In this document: positions 7,753 to 16,062 of the stretch, in pieces
Numbering within the stretch: position 1 is the first letter of the stretch
How the letters are laid out: every line of letters begins with the position of its first letter
NCBI RefSeq assembly: GCF_019396345.1
Contig: NZ_JAHKRM010000037.1
Span: 62,001 to 126,000 of the forward strand
Direction of reading: 5' to 3'
DNA length: 64,000 bases
DNA from: Nonomuraea guangzhouensis
GTDB lineage: Bacteria; Actinomycetota; Actinomycetes; Streptosporangiales; Streptosporangiaceae
Notes under the pieces: generated by a model
The model's database searches: none
What the model saw: the letters and a program-made list of their open reading frames with translations, nothing else
What the model was told of the DNA's origin: nothing
Position numbers and translations under genes: made by a program

Positions 7753-8592
7753 CTACAAGGCCGCCAAGAGCTTCGTCACATGGGAAAGCGGTTCCGCGCC
7801 GACAGGGCGTACCGCCACCGTGTGCACCCCGGCCGCCCCCAGCTCCCGCACCCGCTCGGCGGCCTCCTCGGCCGAGCCCGTCGCCATGACGACCTCCTCG
7901 GGCCGCACCTTGAGGAACTTGGCGTGTTCGACGGCGATGTCCCAGGTCGCCTCACGGGCGTCGGCACCGATGTACAGGTGGATGAACGCCACCACTTCAT
8001 GATCGGCCGGCGCTCCGATGTGGCCCAGGAGCTCGGGGAACCGCTCGGGGGCGAAGCCTTCCGGAAGGATCGTGCCCTGGGCCACCCGGCCCGACAGGGC
8101 GAGGGAGCGGGGGTTGAGGACTCCCGCCAGTACGGGGGGCGGCTCGGCGGGCGGGTGTACCAGGGAAACGCCGTCCAGGTGTACGGAGCGCCCGTGCAGC
8201 GTCACCGTCTCGCCGCGGAGCAGGCCGCGGACAGCGGTGATCGTCTCTTCCAGGAGCGCGAGCGGCGACGGGACCGCGGCGCCTACCTGACGCATCCAGT
8301 CCTGGACGCCGTGGCCGATGCCGGCCGCGAGGCGGCCCGGGTGGAGGCGGGCCAGATTGGCCAGCTCCATGGCCAGGAGCATCGGGTTACGCAGGGGAGC
8401 GGGGGTGATGCCGAGGCCCACCCGCAGATGGGAGGTGGCAGCCAGCGCTGTGGCGGCCGAGGAGATGGCGCCCGTCCAGCCCAGGTCCTCCACCACCCAC
8501 AGGTCGTCCACCGCCGTGCCGTCCAGCTCCCTGGCGAAGGGGACCAGCTGCTCGGGCGGCAGGTCGCGGTCGAACATGACGCCAAGTCTCAT
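7753..8592 (-). CDS. LLM-class flavin (F420)-dependent oxidoreductase
   Basis: A 279-residue luciferase-like monooxygenase-fold protein. The start MRLGVMFDRDLPPEQL and the strand-helix order (VEDLGW, VGLGITPAPLRNPMLLAMELANLARLHPGR, GIGHGVQDWM) are those of LLM-class oxidoreductases. The PxxxRNP-type loop and the GIGxG turn bind the FMN or F420 cofactor in the family. GGAGG precedes the ATG at 8592. The F420 biosynthesis genes elsewhere in the window make F420 a plausible cofactor, but FMN cannot be excluded. It lies 19 bases downstream of the GNAT gene and is probably cotranscribed with it. Confidence 0.85.
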   Translation of the reverse strand: MRLGVMFDRDLPPEQLVPFARELDGTAVDDLWVVEDLGWTGAISSAATALAATSHLRVGLGITPAPLRNPMLLAMELANLARLHPGRLAAGIGHGVQDWMRQVGAAVPSPLALLEETITAVRGLLRGETVTLHGRSVHLDGVSLVHPPAEPPPVLAGVLNPRSLALSGRVAQGTILPEGFAPERFPELLGHIGAPADHEVVAFIHLYIGADAREATWDIAVEHAKFLKVRPEEVVMATGSAEEAAERVRELGAAGVHTVAVRPVGAEPLSHVTKLLAAL

Positions 8593-8611
8593 GATGTCCT
8601 CCAATAAAGCC

Positions 8612-9442
8612 TCAGACTGCCCTCCAGTAATAGCGGAAAAGCCGCCCGACCTCCGAGTAGCCCGCCCGCCGGAACGCGTTCGCCGTGGGCGCGTTGCCGA
8701 CGTCCGTGGCCGCCACGATCCGTTCGACCCCCGTCTCGGCCAGCGTCGCGGTGCCCTTGGCCAGCAGATCGTTGACGTAGCCGTGGCCCCGGTGCTCGGG
8801 CACCACGCCGATGTACGCGATGGAATGATCATCCGGCGCCACCAGCCCCACGGGCGAATCGCCCAGGTAACCGACGACGAACCAGTCGGGCTTCCCCTTG
8901 CGGTTGATCAGGTCGTCGTACATCCACCGCGCCTCGTGCTCGGCGCCGGCCGTGGCCACCTCCACCTGCGTGTCGTAGTCGAGCGAGCCCTCCGAGATGC
9001 GTACCAGCAGCTCGAGTACGGAGTCGGCGTCGAGGCCGCGGGCGGGGCGGTAGGTCAGCCGGCCCGGATCGACCGGGACGTCGCTCCCGGCCGGCCATTC
9101 GAGCAGGAGCCGCTCGACCTCCATCGCGAACCCGGCGCCGAGCAGGGCCTGGTGTTCGACGGCTCGGTCGACGACCGGGGTGAGGCCGGGTTTGAGGGAG
9201 ATGTCGTGGATCATCTTGTCCAGGCCCATCTCCGACAGGGCACGGCGCAGCAGGCCGGCGGCGAGCGCGGGGTCGGGGCCGGGCTCGAACTGCCAGGTGA
9301 TGACCGGGTCCGCGCCGCGGAAGGGCGCCCAGAACGCGAGCCGGGCCTGGCCTTCGGTGAAACACCACTCCGGCCGCGTCTTGCCCTCGTCGAAGGCGCC
9401 GGCCAGCTGGGATCGAGCAGGTTCGGGGAACTGATCGAACAA
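8612..9442 (-). CDS. GNAT-family N-acetyltransferase
   Basis: A GNAT protein of 276 residues from a TTG start. The acetyl-CoA-binding motif A is visible near the C-terminus (IAYIGVVPEHRGHGYVNDLL, containing the R/Q-x-x-G-x-G/A pattern), followed by a TDVGNAPTANAFRRAGY segment typical of the last helix and strand. The first half looks like a degenerate second GNAT fold, as in many two-domain actinobacterial members. TTG 9442 has GGAGG 9 bases upstream. A GTG at 9553 is also in frame but has its ribosome site only one base away and would place a tandem DNA repeat in the coding region. The substrate is unknown. Confidence 0.82.
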   Translation of the reverse strand: MFDQFPEPARSQLAGAFDEGKTRPEWCFTEGQARLAFWAPFRGADPVITWQFEPGPDPALAAGLLRRALSEMGLDKMIHDISLKPGLTPVVDRAVEHQALLGAGFAMEVERLLLEWPAGSDVPVDPGRLTYRPARGLDADSVLELLVRISEGSLDYDTQVEVATAGAEHEARWMYDDLINRKGKPDWFVVGYLGDSPVGLVAPDDHSIAYIGVVPEHRGHGYVNDLLAKGTATLAETGVERIVAATDVGNAPTANAFRRAGYSEVGRLFRYYWRAV

Positions 9443-9463
9443 CGTGGAATGCCTCCGCGGACG

Positions 9464-9494
9464 AACGAAGCGGGAACGAAGCGGGAACGAAGCG
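9464..9494. repeat. 11-bp tandem repeat, 2.8 copies
   Basis: The unit AACGAAGCGGG is repeated exactly at 9464-9474 and 9475-9485, with a partial third copy at 9486-9494. It lies just upstream of the preferred GNAT start, within the alternative longer N-terminus. It may be a slippage-prone leader element. Confidence 0.75.
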
Positions 9495-9574
9495 CGCTTG
9501 CCTACGAGACTGCCGTAAGGCGCGCCACCGATGTCATGGACATCGTTTAGCACACCTCCGGCGATTGCTCGATC

Positions 9575-9931
9575 TCAGGCAGCCGTCCCGAGAGCCGTCC
9601 GCGCGTCCAGCAACGACGAACTCGTCTCGAAGTGCCGGTCGAGGTTCGTGATCGTCAGCAGATGGCTGATCATGCCGGGCGCGAGGACCAGGATGAATCT
9701 GCCGTGCGCGTGCTGTACGTGGTTGAGGGTGGCCACGAGCACACCCAGTCCCACGGAGTCGCAGAAGGGCACGTCGGTGAGGTCCAGCACGAGTTTCGGC
9801 GGATCCACGGAGGCCAGCACCTGATCGAGTGCGGCTTGGAGGCGTGGAGCGCCTGCCACGTCAAGGTCTCCGACGGCGTGCAATACGGTAAGCGGTTCGT
9901 CTCGCCACGACCTGACCACCATGGCTGTCAC
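9575..9931 (-). CDS. STAS-domain anti-sigma factor antagonist
   Basis: A 118-residue single-domain protein of the SpoIIAA/RsbV type. The strand KLVLDLTDVPFCDSVGLGVL, at about residues 46-65, carries the conserved Asp-Ser pair; the Ser is the site phosphorylated by the partner anti-sigma kinase in this family. The unphosphorylated form binds the kinase and frees a sigma factor. GTG 9931 and an in-frame ATG at 9922 are both possible starts. No kinase or sigma partner is adjacent, so it probably belongs to the large distributed partner-switching network of actinomycetes. Confidence 0.85.
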   Translation of the reverse strand: MTAMVVRSWRDEPLTVLHAVGDLDVAGAPRLQAALDQVLASVDPPKLVLDLTDVPFCDSVGLGVLVATLNHVQHAHGRFILVLAPGMISHLLTITNLDRHFETSSSLLDARTALGTAA

Positions 9932-9956
9932 GTGCCCGAACAGCAGAGAGATATGC

Positions 9957-11399
9957 CTATTTTTTACAGATGTTCTGGGTCGCGGTTTTGGTTGTGGGGG
10001 TCGCGGTGGGCTGAGCGCTTGGCGTGGTCGCGGTCTTCACTTTACCGATCTTCGGCTGGTCGCTGCCGACGATGACCTCGATGCCGTCGGCGTCGCTCTG
10101 GCGGAGCTCGGCCCCGGGAATGGCGGCGGCGACCGTGCGGGCCGAGTCCTCGCGGCCGGGACCGTAGCGGACGACCGTCTTCTTGTAGTCCTTCTTCTTG
10201 GTGTTGCCCGGCGTGCCGGGCACGTGGAACCCGGCGGCGACCAGCGCCGTCTTGGTGCGCGCGCCGAGACCGGTGATGAGCGTGCCGTTGCTCACCTTGA
10301 GCGAGATCCGCTCCGGCGGGATGGTCGGCTTGGCGGAGGCCGACGTGGACGAGCTGGGCTTGGGGCTCGGCTTGGCCAGGTCCTGGTCGGCCTTGATCTT
10401 GGCGAACATGTCGCGGGCCGCCTGCTTGTCCCAGAGCACCGCGGACTCGCCGGTCGGCGCCTTGAAGTCGACGTTGGACAGCGGCACGTCGGCGAACTTC
10501 ACGTTGTCCAGCGAGACGTCTCTGAGCTGGGTGGCCAGGCCGATCAGGTCGTCGTCGGGGTCGACCTTGATCGTGCTCAGCGTGGAGTTGACGAACGAGG
10601 TGAGCCGGGCCGGGTTGGCCAGCGTGTCGGCGCTGAGCGCGCGGTTCAGCAGTGCCGAGATGACCTGCTGCTGCCGGCCGATCCGGTCGAGGTCGGAGCG
10701 GGCGGTGGCCCGGGTGCGGGCGTAGCCGAGCGCCTGGGCGCCCTTCAGCTCGTGGGTGCCGGCCGTGAGGTTGAGCCCGGACTTGGGGTCGTTGATCGCC
10801 ACGGGCGTGCAGACGGTGACGCCGCCGAGGGAGTCGACGACGTTGATGAAGCCGAGGACGTTGACCTCGATGTAGCGGTTGATCTGCAGCCCGGTGGCCT
10901 GCTCGACGGTCTGGCGGGCGAGCTTGGGGCCGCCGAACTGGTACGCCGAGTTGATCTTGTGATCGCCCTTGCCGGGGATGGTCAGCCAGGTGTCGCGGGG
11001 CAGGCTCACGACCGTGACCTTGGTGTGGTCCTCCGACAGGTGGATCACCATCATGGTGTCGGTGCGCTGGCCGGCCTCGCGGCCCAGCTTGAGCTCGTTC
11101 TGCTGCTTGCGGGTGAGGTCGTCGCGCTTGTCGACGCCGACGAGCAGGATGTTCATGGCGCCGCGGGGGGCCGCTTCGGTGACGCCCGCGTCGACCGTGC
11201 CGATCCGCTTCGGCGTCGCCCACACCACGCCGGTGCCGGCCAGGACGCCCACGGACAGCACTCCCGAGAGGATCAGGTGGCGGCGCCGGCGTTTGGCGCT
11301 CTTCAGCGGCCTGCGCGTGCGCCCGCCCACGAGCCTGACGCCGCCGTACGCGTCGCCGCCCACGTGCACCCCAGCGTCCTGCTCGCCCGGGTCGCGCAT
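9957..11399 (-). CDS. LCP (LytR-CpsA-Psr) family wall-polymer ligase with LytR_C domain
   Basis: A 480-residue membrane-anchored protein: a short basic cytoplasmic tail (KSAKRRRRHL), one TM helix near residue 45, an LCP catalytic domain and a C-terminal LytR_C domain (about 370-450). LCP hallmarks are the LLVGVDKRDD strand, GQRTDTMMVIHL, SLPRDTWLTIPG with its catalytic-type Arg/Asp, and the ARTRATARSDLDRIGRQQQV helix. These enzymes move glycopolymers from a polyprenyl-phosphate carrier to peptidoglycan outside the cell. ATG 11399 has GGGAG upstream. The gene is divergent from a GT2 gene with only 69 bases between, suggesting joint control with the wall-glycan block. Confidence 0.9.
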   Translation of the reverse strand: MRDPGEQDAGVHVGGDAYGGVRLVGGRTRRPLKSAKRRRRHLILSGVLSVGVLAGTGVVWATPKRIGTVDAGVTEAAPRGAMNILLVGVDKRDDLTRKQQNELKLGREAGQRTDTMMVIHLSEDHTKVTVVSLPRDTWLTIPGKGDHKINSAYQFGGPKLARQTVEQATGLQINRYIEVNVLGFINVVDSLGGVTVCTPVAINDPKSGLNLTAGTHELKGAQALGYARTRATARSDLDRIGRQQQVISALLNRALSADTLANPARLTSFVNSTLSTIKVDPDDDLIGLATQLRDVSLDNVKFADVPLSNVDFKAPTGESAVLWDKQAARDMFAKIKADQDLAKPSPKPSSSTSASAKPTIPPERISLKVSNGTLITGLGARTKTALVAAGFHVPGTPGNTKKKDYKKTVVRYGPGREDSARTVAAAIPGAELRQSDADGIEVIVGSDQPKIGKVKTATTPSAQPTATPTTKTATQNICKK

Positions 11400-11468
11400 G
11401 CCCTGCTCCCCTCGTGCCACCGCGGGATTGCCGTGTTCCCCTGCTCGTACAGTAGCGTGAGCCCCGCC

Positions 11469-12491
11469 ATGAAGCAGTTCCCCGACTCGCCGCACGCGCC
11501 AGCGGAGACGCACGGCTGGCCGCCCATCTCCGTCGTCATGCCGGTCCTCAATGAGGAGCGGCATCTACGCGAGGCCGTAGACATGGTCCTCGCCCAGAGC
11601 TACCCAGGTGAGATCGAAGTCGTTCTCGCCGTGGGGCCCTCACATGACCGTACCCAAGAGGTCGCCGACGCCATCGCGGCGGCCGATCGGCGCGTGACCG
11701 TGGTGCCCAACCCCACGGGCCGCACGCCCAATGCGCTCAACGCCGCCATCAACGCCTCCCGCAACGGCATCATCGCCAGGGTCGACGGGCACGCCATGCT
11801 GCCCTCCGACTACCTGCGCGTCGCCGTGGAGACGCTGAGGGAGACCGGCGCCGACAACGTCGGCGGCGTCATGGCGGCCGAGGGCATCACGCCGTTCGAG
11901 AAGGCCGTCGCGTGCGCGATGACCTCCAAGATCGGCGTGGGCGCGGCCGCCTTCCACGTGGGCGGCACGGCGGGTCCCGCCGACACCGTCTACCTGGGGG
12001 TGTTCAGGCGCGCCGCGCTCGACCGGGTCGGCGGTTATGACGAGCACTTCCAGCGGGCCCAGGACTGGGAGATGAACCACCGGATCCGCCAGACCGGCGG
12101 ACTGGTCTGGTTCCAGCCGCGCATGCGGGTCTCCTATCGTCCGCGTCCCAACGTGAAGGCGCTGGCCAGACAGTACTTCCACTACGGGCGCTGGCGCCGG
12201 GTGGTCTCGCGCACCCACGAGGGCACGATCAACCTGCGCTACCTGGCGCCGCCCGCCGCGGTGCTGGCGATCCTGCTCGGCCTGCTCGTCTCGCCGTTCT
12301 TCCCGCTCGCGCTGATCGTGCCCGGCGGCTACGCCCTCGCCATCGTGGCCGGGTCGGCGCTGACGGGCAGCGGACTGCCGGCAGCGGCCAAGACCAGGCT
12401 GCCGATCGTGTACGCCGCGATGCACATGTCCTGGGGCTGGGGGTTCCTCACGAGCCCGCGCAGACTCGCTCGACCCCCGCGCTCAAGCTGA
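11469..12491 (+). CDS. GT2-family glycosyltransferase with C-terminal membrane segments
   Basis: A 340-residue enzyme. The GT-A fold begins at ISVVMPVLNEERHLREAV; the metal-binding DxD-type element is RVDGHA and the acceptor region contains YDEHFQRAQDWEMNHRIR, corresponding to the ED/QxxRW-like motif of processive-type GT2 enzymes. Two hydrophobic segments (about residues 258-300) anchor the C-terminus. The layout resembles ExoA-type glycosyltransferases that build exopolysaccharide on a lipid carrier. It is divergent from the LCP gene. Its stop overlaps the converging cytidylyltransferase gene by 9 bases. Confidence 0.88.
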   Translation: MKQFPDSPHAPAETHGWPPISVVMPVLNEERHLREAVDMVLAQSYPGEIEVVLAVGPSHDRTQEVADAIAAADRRVTVVPNPTGRTPNALNAAINASRNGIIARVDGHAMLPSDYLRVAVETLRETGADNVGGVMAAEGITPFEKAVACAMTSKIGVGAAAFHVGGTAGPADTVYLGVFRRAALDRVGGYDEHFQRAQDWEMNHRIRQTGGLVWFQPRMRVSYRPRPNVKALARQYFHYGRWRRVVSRTHEGTINLRYLAPPAAVLAILLGLLVSPFFPLALIVPGGYALAIVAGSALTGSGLPAAAKTRLPIVYAAMHMSWGWGFLTSPRRLARPPRSS

Positions 12492-13793
12492 TCGAACAGG
12501 TACGTCTATCACCTGCCCGGTCAGGTCGGAGATGAGAACGTCGAGTGAGGCCTGGGCGACCGCGCGCCCAGGCTCCTCACCCAACTCGACGCAGTTGACC
12601 CGGATGCCGTCGCCGGCCCACTCCTCGGCGAGCGCCCGCGTGAGGTCGACGACGGCGGCCCTCGTCGAGGAGCTGAGGCTGTGGCCGGCCCCGCCCCCGG
12701 TGCGGAGCAGCAGGTGGCCCGCGCTCTCGCGTAGGTGCGGGTAGGCGGCGCGGGCCACGTTGACCGGGCCCAGGTAGTCGACGGCCACGATCTCGGCGAG
12801 GGTCTCGTGGGTGAGCTCGGTGAGCTTGCCCACGTGCGGCGCGCCCGCGTTGCCGACCACGAAGTCGATCCGGCCCACTTGCGCCAGCGCCTTGGCCACC
12901 GAGTCGTAGTCCTCCACCCGCACCCCGTTCTGGGCACGCGAGAAGGAGTGCACGCGGGCGCCATAGCCGGCGGCGAGCTCCGCCAGGTCGGCGCCGCCGT
13001 CGAAGACCACCATGGTCCGGCCGTCGAGTGCCTCGCGATAGTCCCGCGCGCTCGGGCGGGGCGCGTCGGCGCCGGCGAACTGGAGGAGCTTCTCGGCGAT
13101 GTACACGTCCACCGGGTGCGTGATCTTCATGTTCCGTTCGCTGCCCGGCACGATGTAGATCGGGACGTCGGGCAGGTAGCGCAGCAGCACGCCGCAGTCG
13201 TCGGTGGCCGGCCGCTGATCGAAGTCGGGGTCGGCGAAGGCCCGCTCGTACGCCTCGCGGATCAGCGACAGGCGGAAGCACTGTGGTGTCTGGGCGCGCC
13301 GCAGCCATGACCTGTCGGGAATGTCGCGGATGATGTCGCCGCCTGGTCCGGGAGCGGCCACCAGGATGGTGTCAGAGCTCGGGATCGCCACCTCCACGGC
13401 CGAATACGTCCGCAGCGCCCTGACACACTCCGTGATGATCCGGGGCTCCAGGAGGGGCCGTACAGCGTCGTGCAGGAGCACGTTGCACTCCTGCGGGCCC
13501 AGCGCGTTGAGCGCGCGCCACGTGCTCTCCGTACGGCTCGCGCCGCCCTCGACGATCTGGCCGACCTTGTCGAACCCACCCTTCTCCACGATCTCCCTGA
13601 CCGTGCCGGTGAAGCCCGGGGCCATCAGCACCACGATCTCGTCGATCTCGGATGAGCCGTTGAACAGGGCGAGAGTGTGCTCAAGGATCGTCCGGCCGGC
13701 GATCTTGATGAGCTGCTTCGGCGTGTCGAGCCCGACACGCCGGCCCACACCCCCTGCCAGGACGACCCCTACGGTGCGCAGCCGAGATTCCAT
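12483..13793 (-). CDS. Bifunctional IspD-like cytidylyltransferase / SDR-family protein
   Basis: A 436-residue fusion. Residues 1-230 form an IspD/TarI-type cytidylyltransferase: LAGGVGRRVGLDTPKQL at 12-28 is the CTP-binding loop, followed by LLHDAVRPLL and TDDCG. The remainder is an SDR-like Rossmann domain (NAGAPHVGKLTEL, then RTGGGAGHSLSSSTRAAVVDL). The usual YxxxK catalytic pair reads as Ser and Arg, so reductase activity is doubtful. Fused enzymes of this order are known to make CDP-ribitol (Bcs1-like: ribulose-5-P reduction and CTP transfer). A CDP-polyol product fits the CDP-alcohol phosphotransferases next door. Classical IspD in isoprenoid synthesis is less likely for a fusion. Confidence 0.8.
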   Translation of the reverse strand: MESRLRTVGVVLAGGVGRRVGLDTPKQLIKIAGRTILEHTLALFNGSSEIDEIVVLMAPGFTGTVREIVEKGGFDKVGQIVEGGASRTESTWRALNALGPQECNVLLHDAVRPLLEPRIITECVRALRTYSAVEVAIPSSDTILVAAPGPGGDIIRDIPDRSWLRRAQTPQCFRLSLIREAYERAFADPDFDQRPATDDCGVLLRYLPDVPIYIVPGSERNMKITHPVDVYIAEKLLQFAGADAPRPSARDYREALDGRTMVVFDGGADLAELAAGYGARVHSFSRAQNGVRVEDYDSVAKALAQVGRIDFVVGNAGAPHVGKLTELTHETLAEIVAVDYLGPVNVARAAYPHLRESAGHLLLRTGGGAGHSLSSSTRAAVVDLTRALAEEWAGDGIRVNCVELGEEPGRAVAQASLDVLISDLTGQVIDVPVRSA

Positions 13794-13888
13794 ACGGCGA
13801 GGGTAACGGTCCGGTTCCGTGATATCGCGTTGCCCTGTCGCTACGCTGTGTCCACGCTCTCCCTCACGAACGGGAGGAGTCCTGCGCT

Positions 13889-15364
13889 GTGACCGATTCA
13901 CTGAAGCCTGTTTCACTCACCCGCGAGAGCACGACCTCGGTGGTGCTGCTCGCCACGACACCGGCCTGCAGGCTCTCCTGCGCCGACGGCACGCTGCTCG
14001 ACCGGCTCAACGGCCAGCTCGCCGAGCTGTCCGTCCTTGACGTCCAGGTGGTGTCCCCGAGCGACGGGCTCGGCGGGCTGAGCGCCGATCTGCGCGGCAT
14101 CGCCAAGATCGCGCGGGTCGCGCCGGGCCCGGTGGTCGTGCTGCCCGCCGACCTCGTCGCCCACACCGACGCGCTCGCGCTGCTCCTGGAGCATCCCGCG
14201 CGCGACACGAGCGCCCTGGTCTCCTACGACGCCACCGCGGCGCCGATGCGGCCGCCCGTACGTGTCGAGAGCGGCAAGGTCGTCGCGGCCGGCAGCTCCT
14301 TCCACCTCGTCCCCGAGGCCAACGCCACCTTCCGCGGCGTGCTCCAGGCGCGTGAGACCGACCTGACCGCGCTGGCCGACGTCGCCGAGGAGCTGGCCGA
14401 GCTCGCCGAGATGGGCAAGCTGGGCCCCGTCACCACCGTCGAGGCGGTCGATCTGCTGCTGGTGGGCCTGGTCAGGTCGGGTGTGGTCGTACGCGCCGCC
14501 TCGATCGGGCAGCTCCACTGCGACCGGGTGACCGGCCAGGTCTCGGCCGACAACGCGCTGGGCAGGCTCGCCGACGTGGACGAGTCCCGGGTACGCCTGG
14601 ACTCCGCGGTCAAGTCGAGCGACGGCTTCTTCAGCACCTACTTCGTCTCGTCCTGGACGCGTTACCTCATCCGGCCCGCGGCCGCGCTGAAGCTCACGCC
14701 CAACGCCGTCACCGGCATCTCGATCGGCCTGGCCGTGCTGTCGTCGATCTGGTTCGCGGCGGGCAACCGTCCGGCGCAGCTCGCCGGGGCCGTGCTGCTC
14801 TACCTGTCGTTCTGCCTCGACTGCCTGGACGGCCAGCTGGCCCGCTACACCCGCATGTTCTCGCCGCTCGGCGCCTGGATCGACTCCATGGCCGACCGGC
14901 TGAAGGAGTACGTCGTCTACGTGGGGCTGGCCTTCGGCTACGCCGCCGGGCTGCCGTTGAGCGAGGGCGGGCCCGACGGCATCTGGTATCTCGCCGTCGC
15001 CGCGATGATCCTCCAGACGGTACGGCATTCGATCAACTACGCCTTCGGGGCCGCGGCCAAGGACGCGGGCCGTATCGGCGTCCCGGGGGGCAAACCGGCG
15101 ACTCCGCTGCACGAGTCGGCCGACGGCGGGCGCTACGCCGTACCCCCACAGGGGGTGCTCCGCCTGGCGCGGCGCATGGAGCGCGAGAAGGTCCTGTGGT
15201 GGCTGAAGAAGATGATCGTGTTGCCGATTGGGGAGCGAATGGCGCTGATCGCGATCACCGCCGGCGTGTACAACGCCCGGGTCACGTTCATCGCGCTGCT
15301 CGGCTGGGGCGGGGTGGCGACTCTCTACCTGCTCGCCGGCCGGATCGCGAGGTCGGCGCGATGA
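13889..15364 (+). CDS. CDP-alcohol phosphatidyltransferase with N-terminal nucleotidyltransferase-like domain
   Basis: A 491-residue protein. The first 240 residues resemble a degenerate nucleotidyltransferase-type domain (VVVLPADLVAHTDALALLL). The rest is a membrane CDP-alcohol phosphotransferase with the full motif D-x2-D-G-x2-A-R-x8-G-x3-D-x3-D, beginning at DCLDGQLAR and ending in GAWIDSMAD (about residues 311-336). These enzymes displace CMP from a CDP-alcohol using a second alcohol as acceptor. GGAGGAG lies before the GTG. It overlaps the next gene by an ATGA junction and heads a probable operon running to about 18608. The substrate pair is unknown, but CDP-polyols from the flanking cytidylyltransferases are candidates. 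Confidence 0.88.
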   Translation: MTDSLKPVSLTRESTTSVVLLATTPACRLSCADGTLLDRLNGQLAELSVLDVQVVSPSDGLGGLSADLRGIAKIARVAPGPVVVLPADLVAHTDALALLLEHPARDTSALVSYDATAAPMRPPVRVESGKVVAAGSSFHLVPEANATFRGVLQARETDLTALADVAEELAELAEMGKLGPVTTVEAVDLLLVGLVRSGVVVRAASIGQLHCDRVTGQVSADNALGRLADVDESRVRLDSAVKSSDGFFSTYFVSSWTRYLIRPAAALKLTPNAVTGISIGLAVLSSIWFAAGNRPAQLAGAVLLYLSFCLDCLDGQLARYTRMFSPLGAWIDSMADRLKEYVVYVGLAFGYAAGLPLSEGGPDGIWYLAVAAMILQTVRHSINYAFGAAAKDAGRIGVPGGKPATPLHESADGGRYAVPPQGVLRLARRMEREKVLWWLKKMIVLPIGERMALIAITAGVYNARVTFIALLGWGGVATLYLLAGRIARSAR

Positions 15365-15984
15365 ACTCTGTCCACATGACACCCGTGCCGCGCAGCACCG
15401 TCGTGGCCTATCGGGACGACGGGCCGCTGTCGCGCGGCATGGGAGCGCTCGTGTCGGGGCAGCTCCCGCCGCTGCCCCCGCTGATCGCCGGGGCGTTCGT
15501 GACCGGCGTGCTGCTGCTGATCGGGGTGGCCGGGTCCGACGGGCTGGCGGTCTTCGCGCCCGCCGTGACGCTGCTGCTGGCCGGGCCGGGCAGCTCCCAT
15601 CCGCATGACGGCCGGCTCGACTGGCTGGTGCCGCCGGTCCTGCGACTGATCGAGTACACCTTCATCGCGGCCATCGGGTTCGCCCACGACGTGCCGCCGG
15701 TGCTGATCTTCGCGCTGCTCGGCGCGCTGGCCTTCCACCACTACGACCTGATCTACCGGCTGCGCCAGCGCGTCTATCCGCCGCCGTGGCTCAGCACGTT
15801 CGGGCTGGGCTGGGACGGGCGGATGATCGTGGTCTCGCTGGCGGCGCTCGTGGGTTTCGTCACTGGCGCTTTCGTACTGCTCGCCCTGTATCTGTGGGCC
15901 CTGTTCGGGTGGGAGAGCCTCACCTGCTGGCTCGCCACGGCTCCCTCCAGAGTGGCCGCGGCCGAGACGGAAACGCGAGACTAA
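15361..15984 (+). CDS. DUF5941-type integral membrane protein
   Basis: A 207-residue protein. After about 35 polar residues (VVAYRDDGPLSRGMG) there are four to five hydrophobic segments, with the conserved-looking FHHYDLIYRLRQR and WDGRMI motifs typical of DUF5941 proteins found next to CDP-alcohol phosphotransferases in actinobacteria. The start overlaps the preceding stop (ATGA), indicating translational coupling, so it probably works with that enzyme in the membrane. No catalytic motif is recognised. Confidence 0.75.
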   Translation: MNSVHMTPVPRSTVVAYRDDGPLSRGMGALVSGQLPPLPPLIAGAFVTGVLLLIGVAGSDGLAVFAPAVTLLLAGPGSSHPHDGRLDWLVPPVLRLIEYTFIAAIGFAHDVPPVLIFALLGALAFHHYDLIYRLRQRVYPPPWLSTFGLGWDGRMIVVSLAALVGFVTGAFVLLALYLWALFGWESLTCWLATAPSRVAAAETETRD

Positions 15985-16062
15985 CGGCCGATTACCCAGG
16001 GAGGGCCTAAAGGCAACTAACCTTTGGGTCCTAAGTAGTCATGCCCGACAGAGGAGTGGACG

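Noticed and set aside
9921..11468. In-frame upstream extension of the GT2 gene at 11469
   Set aside because: It runs antisense through the whole LCP gene with low-complexity sequence; the GT2 homology starts at ATG 11469.
12483..13793. House-keeping IspD (isoprenoid pathway) assignment
   Set aside because: The C-terminal SDR fusion and the neighbouring CDP-alcohol enzymes point to a polyol-phosphate substrate; no IspF is adjacent.
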